A stretch of 56,155 nt of DNA from an uncultured Clostridia bacterium (GCA_947089425.1 CAMUKG010000012.1:1-56155); one strand, 5' to 3'; positions 1 to 9,648 are shown, counted from the stretch's first letter. Translations and numbers: made by a program. The notes: generated by a model from the sequence alone, not told the origin.

Positions 1-52
1 CACCACCCTGATAAGGTGGGGGTCGGTGGTTCGAGTCCACTCATTCCTACCA
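1..52 (+). tRNA. tRNA-Ile (GAT), 5' part outside window
   Basis: The anticodon stem CCACC/GGTGG encloses the loop CTGATAA with anticodon GAT at 10-12. A T-arm with TTCGAGT follows, and the acceptor 3' strand ends in an encoded CCA at 50-52. The D-arm and 5' acceptor strand lie before base 1, so the gene is truncated by the window edge. Confidence 0.93.
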
Positions 53-82
53 AAAGCGACGCAAAAAACCGTCGCTTTTTTT
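53..82 (+). terminator. Intrinsic terminator of the tRNA-Ile transcript
   Basis: AAAAGCGAC and GTCGCTTTTT form a stem around a short A-rich loop, and the right arm runs into a T tract. It starts directly after the CCA end. Confidence 0.85.
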
Positions 83-111
83 ATAGTTCGGCAGATTAAA
101 TCACTCTAAGC

Positions 112-144
112 AAAAACCTCTCCCTTTTACAAGAGAGAGGTTTT
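112..144 (-). terminator. Intrinsic terminator of the GAPDH gene
   Basis: AAAACCTCTC (113-122) pairs with GAGAGGTTTT (135-144). Read leftward, the stem ends in a T tract 28 bases beyond the GAPDH stop codon. Rightward reading also gives a T tract, so it may work in both directions. Confidence 0.75.
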
Positions 145-171
145 GTGTTTATTATAATATGCTCCGCCCTA

Positions 172-1227
<1,056 letters not shown>

Positions 1228-1241
1228 TTATTTGCAACTAT

Positions 1242-1270
1242 ATGATATACGTTTTTGAGTTTTTTTGCAA
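1242..1270 (-). promoter_or_regulatory. Probable promoter of gap
   Basis: On the minus strand TTGCAA (1265-1270) and TATCAT (1242-1247) are separated by 17 bases. The predicted start near 1235 gives a leader of about 35 bases containing the GGAGG of gap. Confidence 0.5.
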
Positions 1271-1325
1271 GCGAATTGACACGGTTTTGAAAAAAACTTG
1301 AAAACGCTTCTCGTCGGCAAAAAAA

Positions 1326-2009
1326 TCACAAAAGATTGAGCTGACGCAATCGCGCCATAACCGCCGCCTCGGGCACGTTATAACGCTCAGAAAGCGTCGA
1401 AAGCACAACGGGCAAATGTTTTTCTTCGTCGAGAGTGGCGCGGTTGATTCCGAGTTCCGAATATATTTCCGCCGTCTGACGTTTAAATCCGTTTTTGGGG
1501 AGCAACAACTTTAAAGCAAACCCCGCCGCCCCGTCGTGCTCCGACGCGAGCGAATCGAACGCCTCAAAAAGCGCTATTTTCCTGTTGTTTTGAGAAGATA
1601 CAGTATCCAATCCGAACGAAAGTTGTCCGTTCTCGCTTAACTTGTGGCGAGTGCCGTAAAAAAGAAACTCGGCGCACATCAGAGCGAGCGCGAGGCTATA
1701 AAGCCCGCTCTCCCCTCTGTCTATTATGTCGCGCTCCACTATTGCGGTAGGCACCGAAAAGTCTTTGTGCCCGTCTTTGAAATATACTCTTTGCGGCTCG
1801 AAAGTGACAATGCCGAGCGACTCGACGCAATCGCCGCACACATATTCGCACGCCGTTTCCAGCCCCAAACACCGCGCAAGGCGTTCCATAGGAACCGCTC
1901 TGCCGTCAAGCACCGAGCGGTCGAATTTGTGAAGCATATACGAAGCCGCATCTTCGGCAACGTATTTAGCGCCGAACGACATTTTAACGTTTTCGGATAA
2001 ATCAATCAT
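1326..2009 (-). CDS. ImmA/IrrE-like protein lacking the HExxH motif
   Basis: The 227-residue protein has the layout of the ImmA/IrrE (DUF955) metallopeptidase family, but I recognise it from layout rather than close identity. The region CGDCVESLGIVTFEP followed by FSVPTAIVERD fits the family beta strands. GLYSLALALMCAEFLFYGT sits where the family has an HExxH helix, yet it has no histidine. A later FALKLLLP resembles the family FAxxLLMP, and the C-terminal end VPEAAVMARLRQLNLL resembles the family helix with RLxxLgl. If the assignment is right, it has lost its zinc site and would act by binding rather than cleaving. It overlaps the upstream gene by four bases (ATGA), so translation is coupled. 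It is the last gene of an operon with the aminopeptidase. Confidence 0.6.
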   Translation of the reverse strand: MIDLSENVKMSFGAKYVAEDAASYMLHKFDRSVLDGRAVPMERLARCLGLETACEYVCGDCVESLGIVTFEPQRVYFKDGHKDFSVPTAIVERDIIDRGESGLYSLALALMCAEFLFYGTRHKLSENGQLSFGLDTVSSQNNRKIALFEAFDSLASEHDGAAGFALKLLLPKNGFKRQTAEIYSELGINRATLDEEKHLPVVLSTLSERYNVPEAAVMARLRQLNLL

Positions 2010-2545
2010 TTTTTCGCATACAGTCTTTTGGAATATTTGTATTTTTTGCTTCCGACTTTATTTATAAGAAACCCGTGAAGCTCGTGTCGCGAACCCATAG
2101 TAAAGCCTTTTGCGTCTAAAATATAGGCTTGCATTTTACTGACGTAAATGTAAAAAGCGTTTTCGTTTTCCTCAATCTTATGAATTGCTTCGTAACTGAA
2201 TTGCGTGTCGCGAGCTTCTACATATTTGCCCGACTCGTTGAAAATTATTTTATCGTCGAGAAAGCGCCACACCTGAGTGGTTTCGTTTTTTAAAATAGGC
2301 GAACTTTTGAGCACGCGGTTCGTAAGAATTCGAACTGTAAGATAATATATAACGGGCAACAGCAACCCTATTATTATAAGAAACACACTGTAAAATGTGT
2401 CTATAAATTTAACAAAAAAACAAACTATGCCGAGCACGACAAAAATCGCTGTGAGCGCAAACACAAACCACACTTTGCTTTTGGCTTGGTCTGCGTTAAA
2501 TTTCTTTATAAGATTTTGATTTAAAATGGTTTTTACTTCAATCAT
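2006..2545 (-). CDS. YcxB-like two-helix membrane protein
   Basis: The 179-residue protein has two hydrophobic segments at about residues 25-45 and 50-70. A C-terminal cytosolic domain follows, containing NETTQVWRFLDDKIIF, FSYEAIHKIEENENAFYIY and a final FTMGSRHELHGFL. This layout, two helices then a small beta-rich domain, is that of YcxB-like proteins, whose function is unknown. The start follows GAGAGG. It lies 12 bases after the aminopeptidase gene and overlaps the next gene by four bases, so the three genes form one operon. Confidence 0.65.
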   Translation of the reverse strand: MIEVKTILNQNLIKKFNADQAKSKVWFVFALTAIFVVLGIVCFFVKFIDTFYSVFLIIIGLLLPVIYYLTVRILTNRVLKSSPILKNETTQVWRFLDDKIIFNESGKYVEARDTQFSYEAIHKIEENENAFYIYVSKMQAYILDAKGFTMGSRHELHGFLINKVGSKKYKYSKRLYAKK

Positions 2546-2557
2546 ATCCCGGCCTCT

Positions 2558-3673
2558 CTATTTAAGATTTTCGGGATTGAGACATTCGAGTTCGGGCAAT
2601 ACGAATCTGCCGTCTTTGCGAATAAGCACGTCGTCAAACCATATTTCGCCGCCGCCGTATTCGGGCGTTTGAATTAAAACGAGGTCCCAATGCACGGCGC
2701 TTACGTTTCCGTTGGGCGCGTCGTCATAGCATGCTCCCGGCGTAAAATGAATGGAGCCGGATATTTTTTCGTCGAAAAGTATGTCTCCCATAGGTTGTAC
2801 TACATACGGATTGACGCCTATTGCGAATTCACCCACATAACGGGCGCCCTCGTCGGTATCGAAAATCGCATTGCTTTTTTCGGTGAAATTGCTTGTCGAC
2901 TCCACTATTTTGCCGTTTTTAAAAACAAGGCGGACGTCCTCGAATTTGATGCCGTTTTCTATGCTCGGCGCGTTGTAGTGAATAACGCCGTTAACGCTGT
3001 TGCGCACGGGAGCCGTGTATACTTCGCCGTCGGGAATATTCATTTCTCCTGCGCATTTAATAGCCCCCACTCCTTTTATCGAAAAGCTGAGGTCGGTATC
3101 CCGCGCAATTATGCGCACTTTGTCGGTTTTATCCATTAGCGCTTTGAGCGAATCCATAGCTTTGTCCATTTTGGAATAATCGAGGTTGCAAACGTTAAAA
3201 TAGAAATCCTCGAATTTTTCGGTGGGCATTCCCGCAAGTTGAGCCATAGAATCGTTGGGATAGCGCAAAACCACCCAACGGGTTTTGCAAACGCGCGTGT
3301 TGTGGTGAACGGGATGACTGAAAAGCACCGAATATTTTTCGTTTTGCTCGCTCGGAACGTCGCTCTTCTCATAAGAATTATATGCGCCGCGCACTCCTAT
3401 ATAGCAATCCATATCTTCCATGCGATAAAGCGCGTATTTGCAAAGATTTTTGAAATATTCTTCGCTCCCGCCGAAAAGCATTGCGCGCTGAATCTTTTCA
3501 TCGTAAAGTTCCACAAAAGGTTGTCCGCCCGCCGCATAAACTTTTTTTACGAGCTCAACGGCTATTTGGCTGTCGGTATCGAATAGCTCTATTAACACCT
3601 TTTCACCCTTTTTAACTTTCAACGAATAGTTCACAAGGTTTTCGGCAAGCTTTTCAACACGAGGGTCAAGCAT
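2558..3673 (-). CDS. M29-family metal-dependent aminopeptidase
   Basis: This is a cytosolic AmpS/PepS-type aminopeptidase that removes N-terminal residues from peptides. The protein has 371 residues. Family metal ligands are visible in order: Glu in AGEMNIPDGEVYTAP, Glu in YVGEFAIGVNP, His in GSIHFTPGACYDD together with the nearby Tyr, and the His-Asp pair in SAVHWDLV. The start MLDPRVEKLAENLVNYS is preceded by GGAGAG and matches the family N-terminus. A longer reading frame reaches 3796, but it runs through the promoter and lacks a binding site. It heads a three-gene leftward operon and is divergent from the aldolase gene. The ligand pattern looks complete, so I expect activity. Confidence 0.9.
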   Translation of the reverse strand: MLDPRVEKLAENLVNYSLKVKKGEKVLIELFDTDSQIAVELVKKVYAAGGQPFVELYDEKIQRAMLFGGSEEYFKNLCKYALYRMEDMDCYIGVRGAYNSYEKSDVPSEQNEKYSVLFSHPVHHNTRVCKTRWVVLRYPNDSMAQLAGMPTEKFEDFYFNVCNLDYSKMDKAMDSLKALMDKTDKVRIIARDTDLSFSIKGVGAIKCAGEMNIPDGEVYTAPVRNSVNGVIHYNAPSIENGIKFEDVRLVFKNGKIVESTSNFTEKSNAIFDTDEGARYVGEFAIGVNPYVVQPMGDILFDEKISGSIHFTPGACYDDAPNGNVSAVHWDLVLIQTPEYGGGEIWFDDVLIRKDGRFVLPELECLNPENLK

Positions 3674-3707
3674 AATAATTTTCTCTCCTATATCGTAGTT
3701 CTTTTTA

Positions 3708-3736
3708 ATTATATTACCGCGCGAAAAAAAAGTCAA
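3708..3736 (-). promoter_or_regulatory. Promoter of the aminopeptidase operon
   Basis: On the minus strand TTGACT (3731-3736) and a consensus TATAAT (3708-3713) are separated by exactly 17 bases. The predicted start is near 3701, about 28 bases ahead of the ATG. Confidence 0.8.
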
Positions 3737-3754
3737 TTTATTTAGTCGATTTGC

Positions 3755-3783
3755 TTTCCAAATACCGCAATATATAGTATAAT
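3755..3783 (+). promoter_or_regulatory. Promoter of fba
   Basis: TTTCCA (3755-3760) and TATAAT (3778-3783) are 17 bases apart. The start would fall near 3790, giving a leader of about 25 bases with CGGAGGT. It is back to back with the aminopeptidase promoter. Confidence 0.6.
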
Positions 3784-3814
3784 TATGCCGTATCAAAAAA
3801 CTCGGAGGTATTTT

Positions 3815-4744
3815 ATGCCATTAGTTACAACAAAGGAAATGTTCCGCAAAGCGTATGAGGGCGGCTATGCAATCGGCGCTTTTAACGTGAACAACATGGA
3901 GATGATTCAAGGAATAGTGGAAGCGGGCAAAGAGGAAAACGCTCCCCTTATTCTGCAAGTCAGCTCGGGCGCGCGCAAATACGCAAATCCCCGTTACCTT
4001 AAAAAGCTCGTTGAAGCGGCTGTGGAAGATTCGGGCCTCCCCATTTGCTTGCACCTCGACCATGGCGACACTTATGAACTTTGCGTGTCGGCAATCGAAG
4101 ACGGCTTTACTTCGGTAATGATAGACGCGAGTCACCACACCTTTGCCGAAAATATCAAAATCACCTCGCAAGTAGTTAAATACGCACACGACAGAGGAGT
4201 CGTGGTAGAAGCCGAACTCGGACGCCTTGCGGGAATAGAAGACGACGTAAACGTTTCCGACGCCAACGCTTGCTACACCGACCCGAGCCAAGTCGAAGAA
4301 TTCGTTTCCAAAACGGGCGTTGACAGCCTTGCAATCGCAATCGGGACAAGTCACGGCGCATTCAAATTTAAGGGCGACGCAAAACTTCGGTTCGATATTT
4401 TGGAAGAAGTTGCCAAACGGCTTCCCAAGTTCCCCATTGTGCTTCACGGCGCAAGCAGCGTATTGCCCGAATACGTTCAAATAATACAGGCGAACGGCGG
4501 CTCCATGCCGGGAGCGAAAGGCGTGCCCGAAGAAATGCTAAGAAAAGCGGCGAGCATGGCGGTTTGCAAAATTAACATCGATTCCGATCTTCGCATGGCA
4601 TTCACGGCGGCGGTGCGCAAACACTTCAACGAAAACCCCGCTCACTTCGACCCCCGTCAATATCTTTCCCCCGCTCGAGAAATGATTAAGCAGTGCGTAA
4701 AACACAAACTCGTGAACGTGCTTGGTTGCAACGGAAAAGCATAA
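3815..4744 (+). CDS. fba: Class II fructose-1,6-bisphosphate aldolase
   Basis: This zinc-dependent cytosolic aldolase interconverts fructose 1,6-bisphosphate with dihydroxyacetone phosphate and glyceraldehyde 3-phosphate. The protein has 309 residues. Family motifs are AIGAFNVNNMEMIQ near the N-terminus, the zinc-ligand region CLHLDHGDT, VEAELGRLAG, the GTSHGAFKF histidine and the VLHGASSV histidine. The start MPLVTT has GGAGG seven bases upstream. An in-frame ATG at 3785 lies at the predicted transcription start and is not used. It is a single-gene unit with its own promoter and terminator. Tagatose-bisphosphate aldolase is a related alternative, but the glycolytic enzyme is the more likely reading. 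Confidence 0.95.
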   Translation: MPLVTTKEMFRKAYEGGYAIGAFNVNNMEMIQGIVEAGKEENAPLILQVSSGARKYANPRYLKKLVEAAVEDSGLPICLHLDHGDTYELCVSAIEDGFTSVMIDASHHTFAENIKITSQVVKYAHDRGVVVEAELGRLAGIEDDVNVSDANACYTDPSQVEEFVSKTGVDSLAIAIGTSHGAFKFKGDAKLRFDILEEVAKRLPKFPIVLHGASSVLPEYVQIIQANGGSMPGAKGVPEEMLRKAASMAVCKINIDSDLRMAFTAAVRKHFNENPAHFDPRQYLSPAREMIKQCVKHKLVNVLGCNGKA

Positions 4745-4765
4745 CTAATTAAATAATATCGACAT

Positions 4766-4805
4766 AAAAAACGGAACTCGCAAATCACGGCAGGTTCCGT
4801 TTTTG
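4766..4805 (+). terminator. Intrinsic terminator of fba
   Basis: AAAAACGGAAC (4766-4776) pairs with GTTCCGTTTTT (4794-4804), 22 bases after the stop codon. The 225 bases from here to the bioY stop are AT-rich and I see no gene in them. Confidence 0.85.
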
Positions 4806-5029
4806 TCTTCCCATTATATTCTTATTTAATGAATCCGTGCAGAGGGAACGTCTTCGGCAACAATTTCATTTCGGATTTTTCGCGATTTTATATTATTTTT
4901 CGCATTTTATTCCTATAATTATGCAAAATATAAAATTTATAATAGTTTACGGATACTCAATCCAAAACGTTACATTTTGCGCGCAAATGAAAAACAGAAT
5001 CGAATTTTCGCGACTCGGTTTTAAATATT

Positions 5030-5719
5030 TTAACGTTTTGCCATTCCGACGGGTTCGGGTACAGGATTTTTCGGAGAGGACGGTTCGGGAATCTTTTCCC
5101 CGTCTTCGCCTTCGGAACGCGGTTGTTCTCGTTCGGAATCGGGTTGAACGCTTTCCTTAGTTTTAGCTTTTTGGTTCGCCTTTCCTATAAGATTCATAAT
5201 CTTTGGATACAGCAAGCAAAGCAGATACACGAGAACAATATCTTTAACAAGCATAAGCAACACGCTCGGAACGGTTGCGATAGCGGCGGCAAAAGTGCTG
5301 TGCGACACAAGAGTCAAAATCAAAATTTGATATGATATTCCGAGCGCATACGAGGCTAAAAGCCCCGCAAACGAGCACAAAAACAACTTAAAGGTGCTCA
5401 AAGTTTTTTGACGACTTACTAAAAACCCCGTTAAAAAGGCTTGCAACGGAAAGCCGAGAATATATCCGAAAGACGGCTCGAAAACATAGCCTATGCCTCC
5501 GCCCGATGTGAAAATCGGCAATCCGACAAGCCCGAGCACCGCATAAGCGATTTGGGCGAAAGCCCCGTCGCGCCCGCCGAGCACAAGTCCCGAAGCCGCA
5601 ACAAACAAAACCTGCAACGTAAACCTTATCGGCGTTAACGGCACAGGTATGCGAATAAGCCCGCCCATTATGGTGAGCATAGTAAAATAGCTTATTCGCA
5701 CAAGTCGTTTCGTAGTCAT
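5030..5719 (-). CDS. bioY: BioY biotin transporter S component
   Basis: This is the membrane substrate-capture subunit of an ECF-type biotin importer; it would work with a shared energising module not present in this window. The 229-residue protein has about six hydrophobic helices. BioY signature regions are visible: IPVPLTPIRFTLQVLFV, GLVGLPIFTSGGGIGYVFEPSFGYILGF, and VLLMLVKDIVLVYLL. After the last helix there is an unusual hydrophilic, proline- and glutamate-rich tail of about 50 residues. I start at MTTKRLV: it matches the family N-terminus and coincides with the predicted transcription start, so the mRNA appears leaderless. A longer frame to 5794 would begin upstream of the promoter. 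Confidence 0.93.
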   Translation of the reverse strand: MTTKRLVRISYFTMLTIMGGLIRIPVPLTPIRFTLQVLFVAASGLVLGGRDGAFAQIAYAVLGLVGLPIFTSGGGIGYVFEPSFGYILGFPLQAFLTGFLVSRQKTLSTFKLFLCSFAGLLASYALGISYQILILTLVSHSTFAAAIATVPSVLLMLVKDIVLVYLLCLLYPKIMNLIGKANQKAKTKESVQPDSEREQPRSEGEDGEKIPEPSSPKNPVPEPVGMAKR

Positions 5720-5725
5720 GCTTTC

Positions 5726-5754
5726 AGTATAACAAAACGAAAGAAAAATGGCAA
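5726..5754 (-). promoter_or_regulatory. Promoter of bioY giving a leaderless mRNA
   Basis: TTGCCA (5749-5754, minus) and TATACT (5726-5731) are 17 bases apart. The start codon begins seven bases after the -10 hexamer, which is where transcription should begin. There is no ribosome binding site. Confidence 0.65.
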
Positions 5755-5846
5755 ACAATTTGCCCTTAAAAACGGACGGTTCCGCTTTTAACATTTTGTC
5801 AAAGAATTACAAATGTAAAAAAATGAAGAAAAATGCAGAAAAGCGG

Positions 5847-5875
5847 TTGTCTTTTTCTTGCGAACGTGCTATACT
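5847..5875 (+). promoter_or_regulatory. Promoter of the DUF4364-TSCPD operon
   Basis: TTGTCT (5847-5852) and TATACT (5870-5875) are 17 bases apart. The leader is about 57 bases. Confidence 0.6.
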
Positions 5876-5938
5876 GAATAGACCGCATCATAAATCGCCG
5901 CATGTTTTCACACGGTGAAAAAGGGAAAGTAGTAGGCA

Positions 5939-6463
5939 ATGGAGCTGTCGGGAAATACGACCGTCAACAAGTTAATTATGTTGTTCGTTTTCGACAAAAT
6001 GGATTTTCCCATAATGGAAGATACCGTTTTGAATATTTGCTCGTCCTCCAACTCGTGGATTCCTTGGATGGAATGCAAAGAAACGGTGGCACAACTGCTC
6101 GAAACGGGATTTATTTATCAGTCGGTTCACGAAAATAAAGTTTATTACAGCATAACGCCCGACGGAAGAATGTGCCTTTCGCACTTTTATACCCGTATCC
6201 CCTCTTCGTTGCGCGCCGAAATAACCGACTACATAAAAGAAAAGCGCATGAGTTTCAGGCGCAAGCAAGAATATTTCAGAAACTACTACAAAAACGCCGA
6301 CGGCAGTTACACAGTTCAGCTAAAAATTATGGACCCCGCTCAAACTATGCTTGAAATCAAATTGAACGTGTCGAACCGCCACACCGCAAAATTAGTGTAC
6401 AACAAATGGGAAGAAAAAGCGGCTCAAATCTTTTATTCCCTACACGAACAGTTAATAGACTGA
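5939..6463 (+). CDS. DUF4364 family winged-helix-like protein
   Basis: The 174-residue cytosolic protein matches the Clostridia-specific DUF4364 family in length and layout. The N-terminal half, with KLIMLFVFDKMDFPIMEDTV, TVAQLLETGFIY and YYSITPDGRMCL, reads as a winged-helix module. SFRRKQEYFRNYYKNADGSY and the C-terminal NRHTAKLVYNKWEEKA follow. The exact function is unknown; the fold suggests DNA binding or regulation. The ribosome binding site is weak. The TSCPD gene follows 63 bases downstream with no terminator between, so both are probably cotranscribed. Confidence 0.85.
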   Translation: MELSGNTTVNKLIMLFVFDKMDFPIMEDTVLNICSSSNSWIPWMECKETVAQLLETGFIYQSVHENKVYYSITPDGRMCLSHFYTRIPSSLRAEITDYIKEKRMSFRRKQEYFRNYYKNADGSYTVQLKIMDPAQTMLEIKLNVSNRHTAKLVYNKWEEKAAQIFYSLHEQLID

Positions 6464-6526
6464 AATCGTAAGAAAGCGGCAAGCAACGCTTGTCAAGTAA
6501 CAAACACGAAAAAAAGGAGAACCCAA

Positions 6527-6802
6527 ATGGAATCTTATCGCACTCAAAAAACATGTTGCCGTCAAATTATATTCGAGGTTGACGATAACGAAATACTTAC
6601 GAGCGTCAAATTTATAAACGGTTGCAGCGGCAATCTGCAAGGAATAGCAAAGCTTGCCGTAGGGCAAAAAATAGACGACCTAATCGAAAAACTCGGCGGT
6701 ATTATATGCCGCGAACGCACTTCCTGCCCCGACCAACTCGCAAAGGCGCTTATAGACTACAAGGAGCGCAAAGCTCACCCAGAAGAAAAGGAAAAGCGCT
6801 AA
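6527..6802 (+). CDS. TSCPD domain protein (TIGR03905-type)
   Basis: The 91-residue protein contains a TSCPD domain, here spelled RTSCPDQLAKAL near the C-terminus. It also has an N-terminal pair of cysteines (TCCRQIIFEVDDN) and the NGCSGNLQGIAKLA stretch seen in stand-alone members. The domain also occurs at the C-terminus of adenosylcobalamin-dependent ribonucleotide reductases, where it binds metal. The role of the stand-alone form is not established. AAAGGAG lies 11 bases upstream of the ATG. It is the second gene of the DUF4364 operon. Confidence 0.88.
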   Translation: MESYRTQKTCCRQIIFEVDDNEILTSVKFINGCSGNLQGIAKLAVGQKIDDLIEKLGGIICRERTSCPDQLAKALIDYKERKAHPEEKEKR

Positions 6803-6840
6803 ATAAATTTACGCGATTTTTAAATTTTTTCATGCAGTTA

Positions 6841-6878
6841 AAAAAGCCTTCGTCGTTCATATCGACAAAGGCTTTTTT
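6841..6878. terminator. Bidirectional terminator between TSCPD gene and valS
   Basis: AAAAAGCCTT and AAGGCTTTTTT form a stem with an extra inner GTCG/CGAC pairing. It carries a T tract in both directions and separates convergent genes. Confidence 0.85.
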
Positions 6879-6879
6879 G

Positions 6880-9492
6880 CTATACGCTTTTCATATCGTT
6901 TATAGCTATCTCTATTTTCTTTTTAAGCTCGGTATATTTTTCAACTTTTCCTCGTTCTTCTTCTATAAGTTTGGGCGGAGCTTTCTTTACAAAGCCCTCG
7001 TTTTTGAGTTTTCCTTCCGCGCGAGCAAGTTCCGACACGCAAGTTTCCAACTCTTTACTTAGCCTTTCGAGCTCGTCCGACGGGTTCACGAGTTCGCCCA
7101 TAGGGATATACACTTCTGTCCATGCAGTGGAAACCGTCGCGCACTTTACGTCGGGTTTCCCGAACGCCACGCTATTTCCTCCCGCGAGTTTTTCTATATA
7201 TCCCGCACCCGATTTAATCAACTTTTCGCAACCTTCGGCGGGACACAGCCAAAGAGCGGTGCGCTTATTCGACGGAACTTTCATGTCGGCGCGCAGTGTG
7301 CGTATTCGCGTTATAATTTCCTTTATGCACTCCGTTTGTTTCTTCGCCGCCGCATAGCGAGGCGCATTTAAAGGATATTCGCTAATCATGATGCTTTCGG
7401 CGTCGTTATTAGGCAAACACCCGTAAATTTCTTCGGTTACAAATGGGATTACGGGGTGCAGTAATTTGAGAACGTTGCGCAAAACATAAACCAAAACGCT
7501 TACGGCTCCGTTGCGGTCGACTTCGTCGGTGCTGTATAAGCGAGTTTTGCTGAGCTCGATGTACCAATCGCAAAAATCGCTCCACACAAAATCGTAGAGA
7601 GCGGCGGCACACAGCCCAACCTCGTATTTATCCATGTATTTAACCGAAAGTTTTATAGCGTCGTCAAGCTTTGTGAGAATCCATTTATCCGCAAGCGTAA
7701 GCTTAACTTTTTCGAGCGGCAAAGCTTTTGCGTTTTCAAGATTCAAAATAGTAAAGCGCGCGGCATTCCACAGCTTATTCATAAAGTTGCGGTAGCCTTC
7801 GAGCTTTTCGGTGGAGAAGCGAATATCGCCCCCTGCCGATATTCCGCACACCAACGACATTCTGAGCGGGTCTGCCCCGTAAGACTCTATGATTTCCAAA
7901 GGGTCGACTCCGTTGCCGAGCGACTTGCTCATTTTGCGTCCTTGCGCGTCGCGGACTATTCCGTGAAACAAAACCTTTTCGAACGGAACTTTCCCCATAT
8001 GTTCGAGTCCCGAAAAAATCATACGCGCCACCCAAAAGAATATTATGTCGTAGGCAGTAACGAGCACGTCGGTAGGATAAAAATATTCGAGTTCGGGCGT
8101 CTTTTCGGGAAAGCCGAGCGTGGAAAAAGGCCAAAGCGCAGAACTAAACCAAGTGTCGAGCACGTCCTCGTCTTGCCTCACTGCGCCGCCGCAATGAGGG
8201 CACTCGGTAATAACTTCTTTACTCACAATCATTTTGCCGCACTTGTCGCAATAAAAGGCGGGTATTCTGTGCCCCCACCAAAGTTGACGGCTTATGCACC
8301 AATCGCGGATATTTTCCATCCAATGCAAATAAACTTTTTTAAAACGCTCGGGCAAGAATTCAACCGTTTTATCTTTCGCAACGCGAATAGCGGGCTCGGC
8401 GAGCGGTTTCATTTTAACGAACCACTGTTTGGAAACAAGCGGTTCTATAACGGCATGGCAACGATAGCAGTGCCCCACGTTGTTTTCATGTTCTTCGATT
8501 TTCGCCAAAAGCCCTTGCGCGTCTAAGTCGGCGACAATTCGCTTTCGCGCTTCGAAACGCTCTAACCCCACATACTTGCCCGCATTTTCAGCCATAGTCC
8601 CGTCGTCGTTCATTATGCGTATTACTTCGAGGTTATGGCGTTGCCCCACTTCGAAGTCGTTGGGGTCGTGCGCGGGAGTGATTTTTACGGCGCCTGTGCC
8701 GAATTCGCTTTCCACGTATTCGTCGGCGATTACGGGAATTTTTCTTCCCGATAGAGGCAACACAAGATTTTTGCCGATTACCGACGCATACCGTTTGTCG
8801 GCGGGATTCACGGCTACGGCGGTGTCGCCAAGCATGGTTTCGGGGCGAGTTGTGGCAACGGTAACGTAGCCGTCTTCCCCGTCTATTTTATAGCGTATGT
8901 GCCACAAATGAGATTGCGAAGGCTCGTATTCCACTTCGGCGTCGGATATAGCCGTCTTACAGCACGGGCACCAGTTTATTATACGACTACCCCTGTAAAT
9001 CAGTCCTTTATTATAGAGATTGACGAACACTTCGCGCACGGCGCGGCTGCAACGTTCGTCCATTGTAAAAGCAAGCCTATCCCAATCGCACGAAAAGCCC
9101 ATTTTTTTGAACTGTTCCACGATTCTGCCGCCGTATTTTTCTTTCCATTCATAGGCGCGTTTTAAAAAGCCTTCCCGTCCGAGCTGTTCCTTAGCGATGC
9201 CTTCCTTTGCCATAGCTTCGGTTATTTTAACTTCGGTGGCAATAGACGCATGGTCGGTGCCCGGAAGCCATAACGCCTCGAAGCCGCGCATACGCTTATA
9301 ACGAATAATGGAATCTTGAATCGTATCGTTCAGCGCGTGACCTATATGAAGTTGCCCCGTAATGTTGGGCGGCGGAATAACTATGGTAAAAGGTTTTTTC
9401 TTCTTGTTGGGCTTTGCGGAAAAATATTTTTTTCTTTCCCATTCGGCATAAATTTTGTCTTCGAAACTCTTAGGCTCGTAAGTTTTGTTCAT
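6880..9492 (-). CDS. valS: Valyl-tRNA synthetase
   Basis: This cytosolic class I synthetase charges tRNA-Val with valine. The 870-residue protein shows the HIGH motif (QLHIGHALN) at 49-52 and the editing-domain region with TTRPETMLGDTAVAV and ITPAHDPNDFEVG. CPHCGGAV and the KMSKSLGNGVDP loop follow, then the anticodon-binding domain and a C-terminal coiled coil starting at about residue 800. Length and motif order are normal. GGAG is 11 bases before the ATG. It is a single-gene unit. No T-box leader is present: the predicted mRNA leader is only about 24 bases, which is notable because many Firmicutes valS genes have a T-box. Confidence 0.97.
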   Translation of the reverse strand: MNKTYEPKSFEDKIYAEWERKKYFSAKPNKKKKPFTIVIPPPNITGQLHIGHALNDTIQDSIIRYKRMRGFEALWLPGTDHASIATEVKITEAMAKEGIAKEQLGREGFLKRAYEWKEKYGGRIVEQFKKMGFSCDWDRLAFTMDERCSRAVREVFVNLYNKGLIYRGSRIINWCPCCKTAISDAEVEYEPSQSHLWHIRYKIDGEDGYVTVATTRPETMLGDTAVAVNPADKRYASVIGKNLVLPLSGRKIPVIADEYVESEFGTGAVKITPAHDPNDFEVGQRHNLEVIRIMNDDGTMAENAGKYVGLERFEARKRIVADLDAQGLLAKIEEHENNVGHCYRCHAVIEPLVSKQWFVKMKPLAEPAIRVAKDKTVEFLPERFKKVYLHWMENIRDWCISRQLWWGHRIPAFYCDKCGKMIVSKEVITECPHCGGAVRQDEDVLDTWFSSALWPFSTLGFPEKTPELEYFYPTDVLVTAYDIIFFWVARMIFSGLEHMGKVPFEKVLFHGIVRDAQGRKMSKSLGNGVDPLEIIESYGADPLRMSLVCGISAGGDIRFSTEKLEGYRNFMNKLWNAARFTILNLENAKALPLEKVKLTLADKWILTKLDDAIKLSVKYMDKYEVGLCAAALYDFVWSDFCDWYIELSKTRLYSTDEVDRNGAVSVLVYVLRNVLKLLHPVIPFVTEEIYGCLPNNDAESIMISEYPLNAPRYAAAKKQTECIKEIITRIRTLRADMKVPSNKRTALWLCPAEGCEKLIKSGAGYIEKLAGGNSVAFGKPDVKCATVSTAWTEVYIPMGELVNPSDELERLSKELETCVSELARAEGKLKNEGFVKKAPPKLIEEERGKVEKYTELKKKIEIAINDMKSV

Positions 9493-9522
9493 GGCGTTGT
9501 CGCTCCGTTGTTATTTCAAAAC

Positions 9523-9551
9523 AGTATAGCACATTTGCCGCCTCAAAGCAA
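9523..9551 (-). promoter_or_regulatory. Promoter of valS
   Basis: TTGCTT (9546-9551, minus) and TATACT (9523-9528) are 17 bases apart, placing the start near 9516. Confidence 0.65.
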
Positions 9552-9648
9552 CCGTTTTTTAGACCCGCAATTTTAAAAAATATCGATTCCGACAGACGTT
9601 CGGTTACCTCGCTCACTATTTTCTTTAAGTTTGCATAGTATGGGGTAT

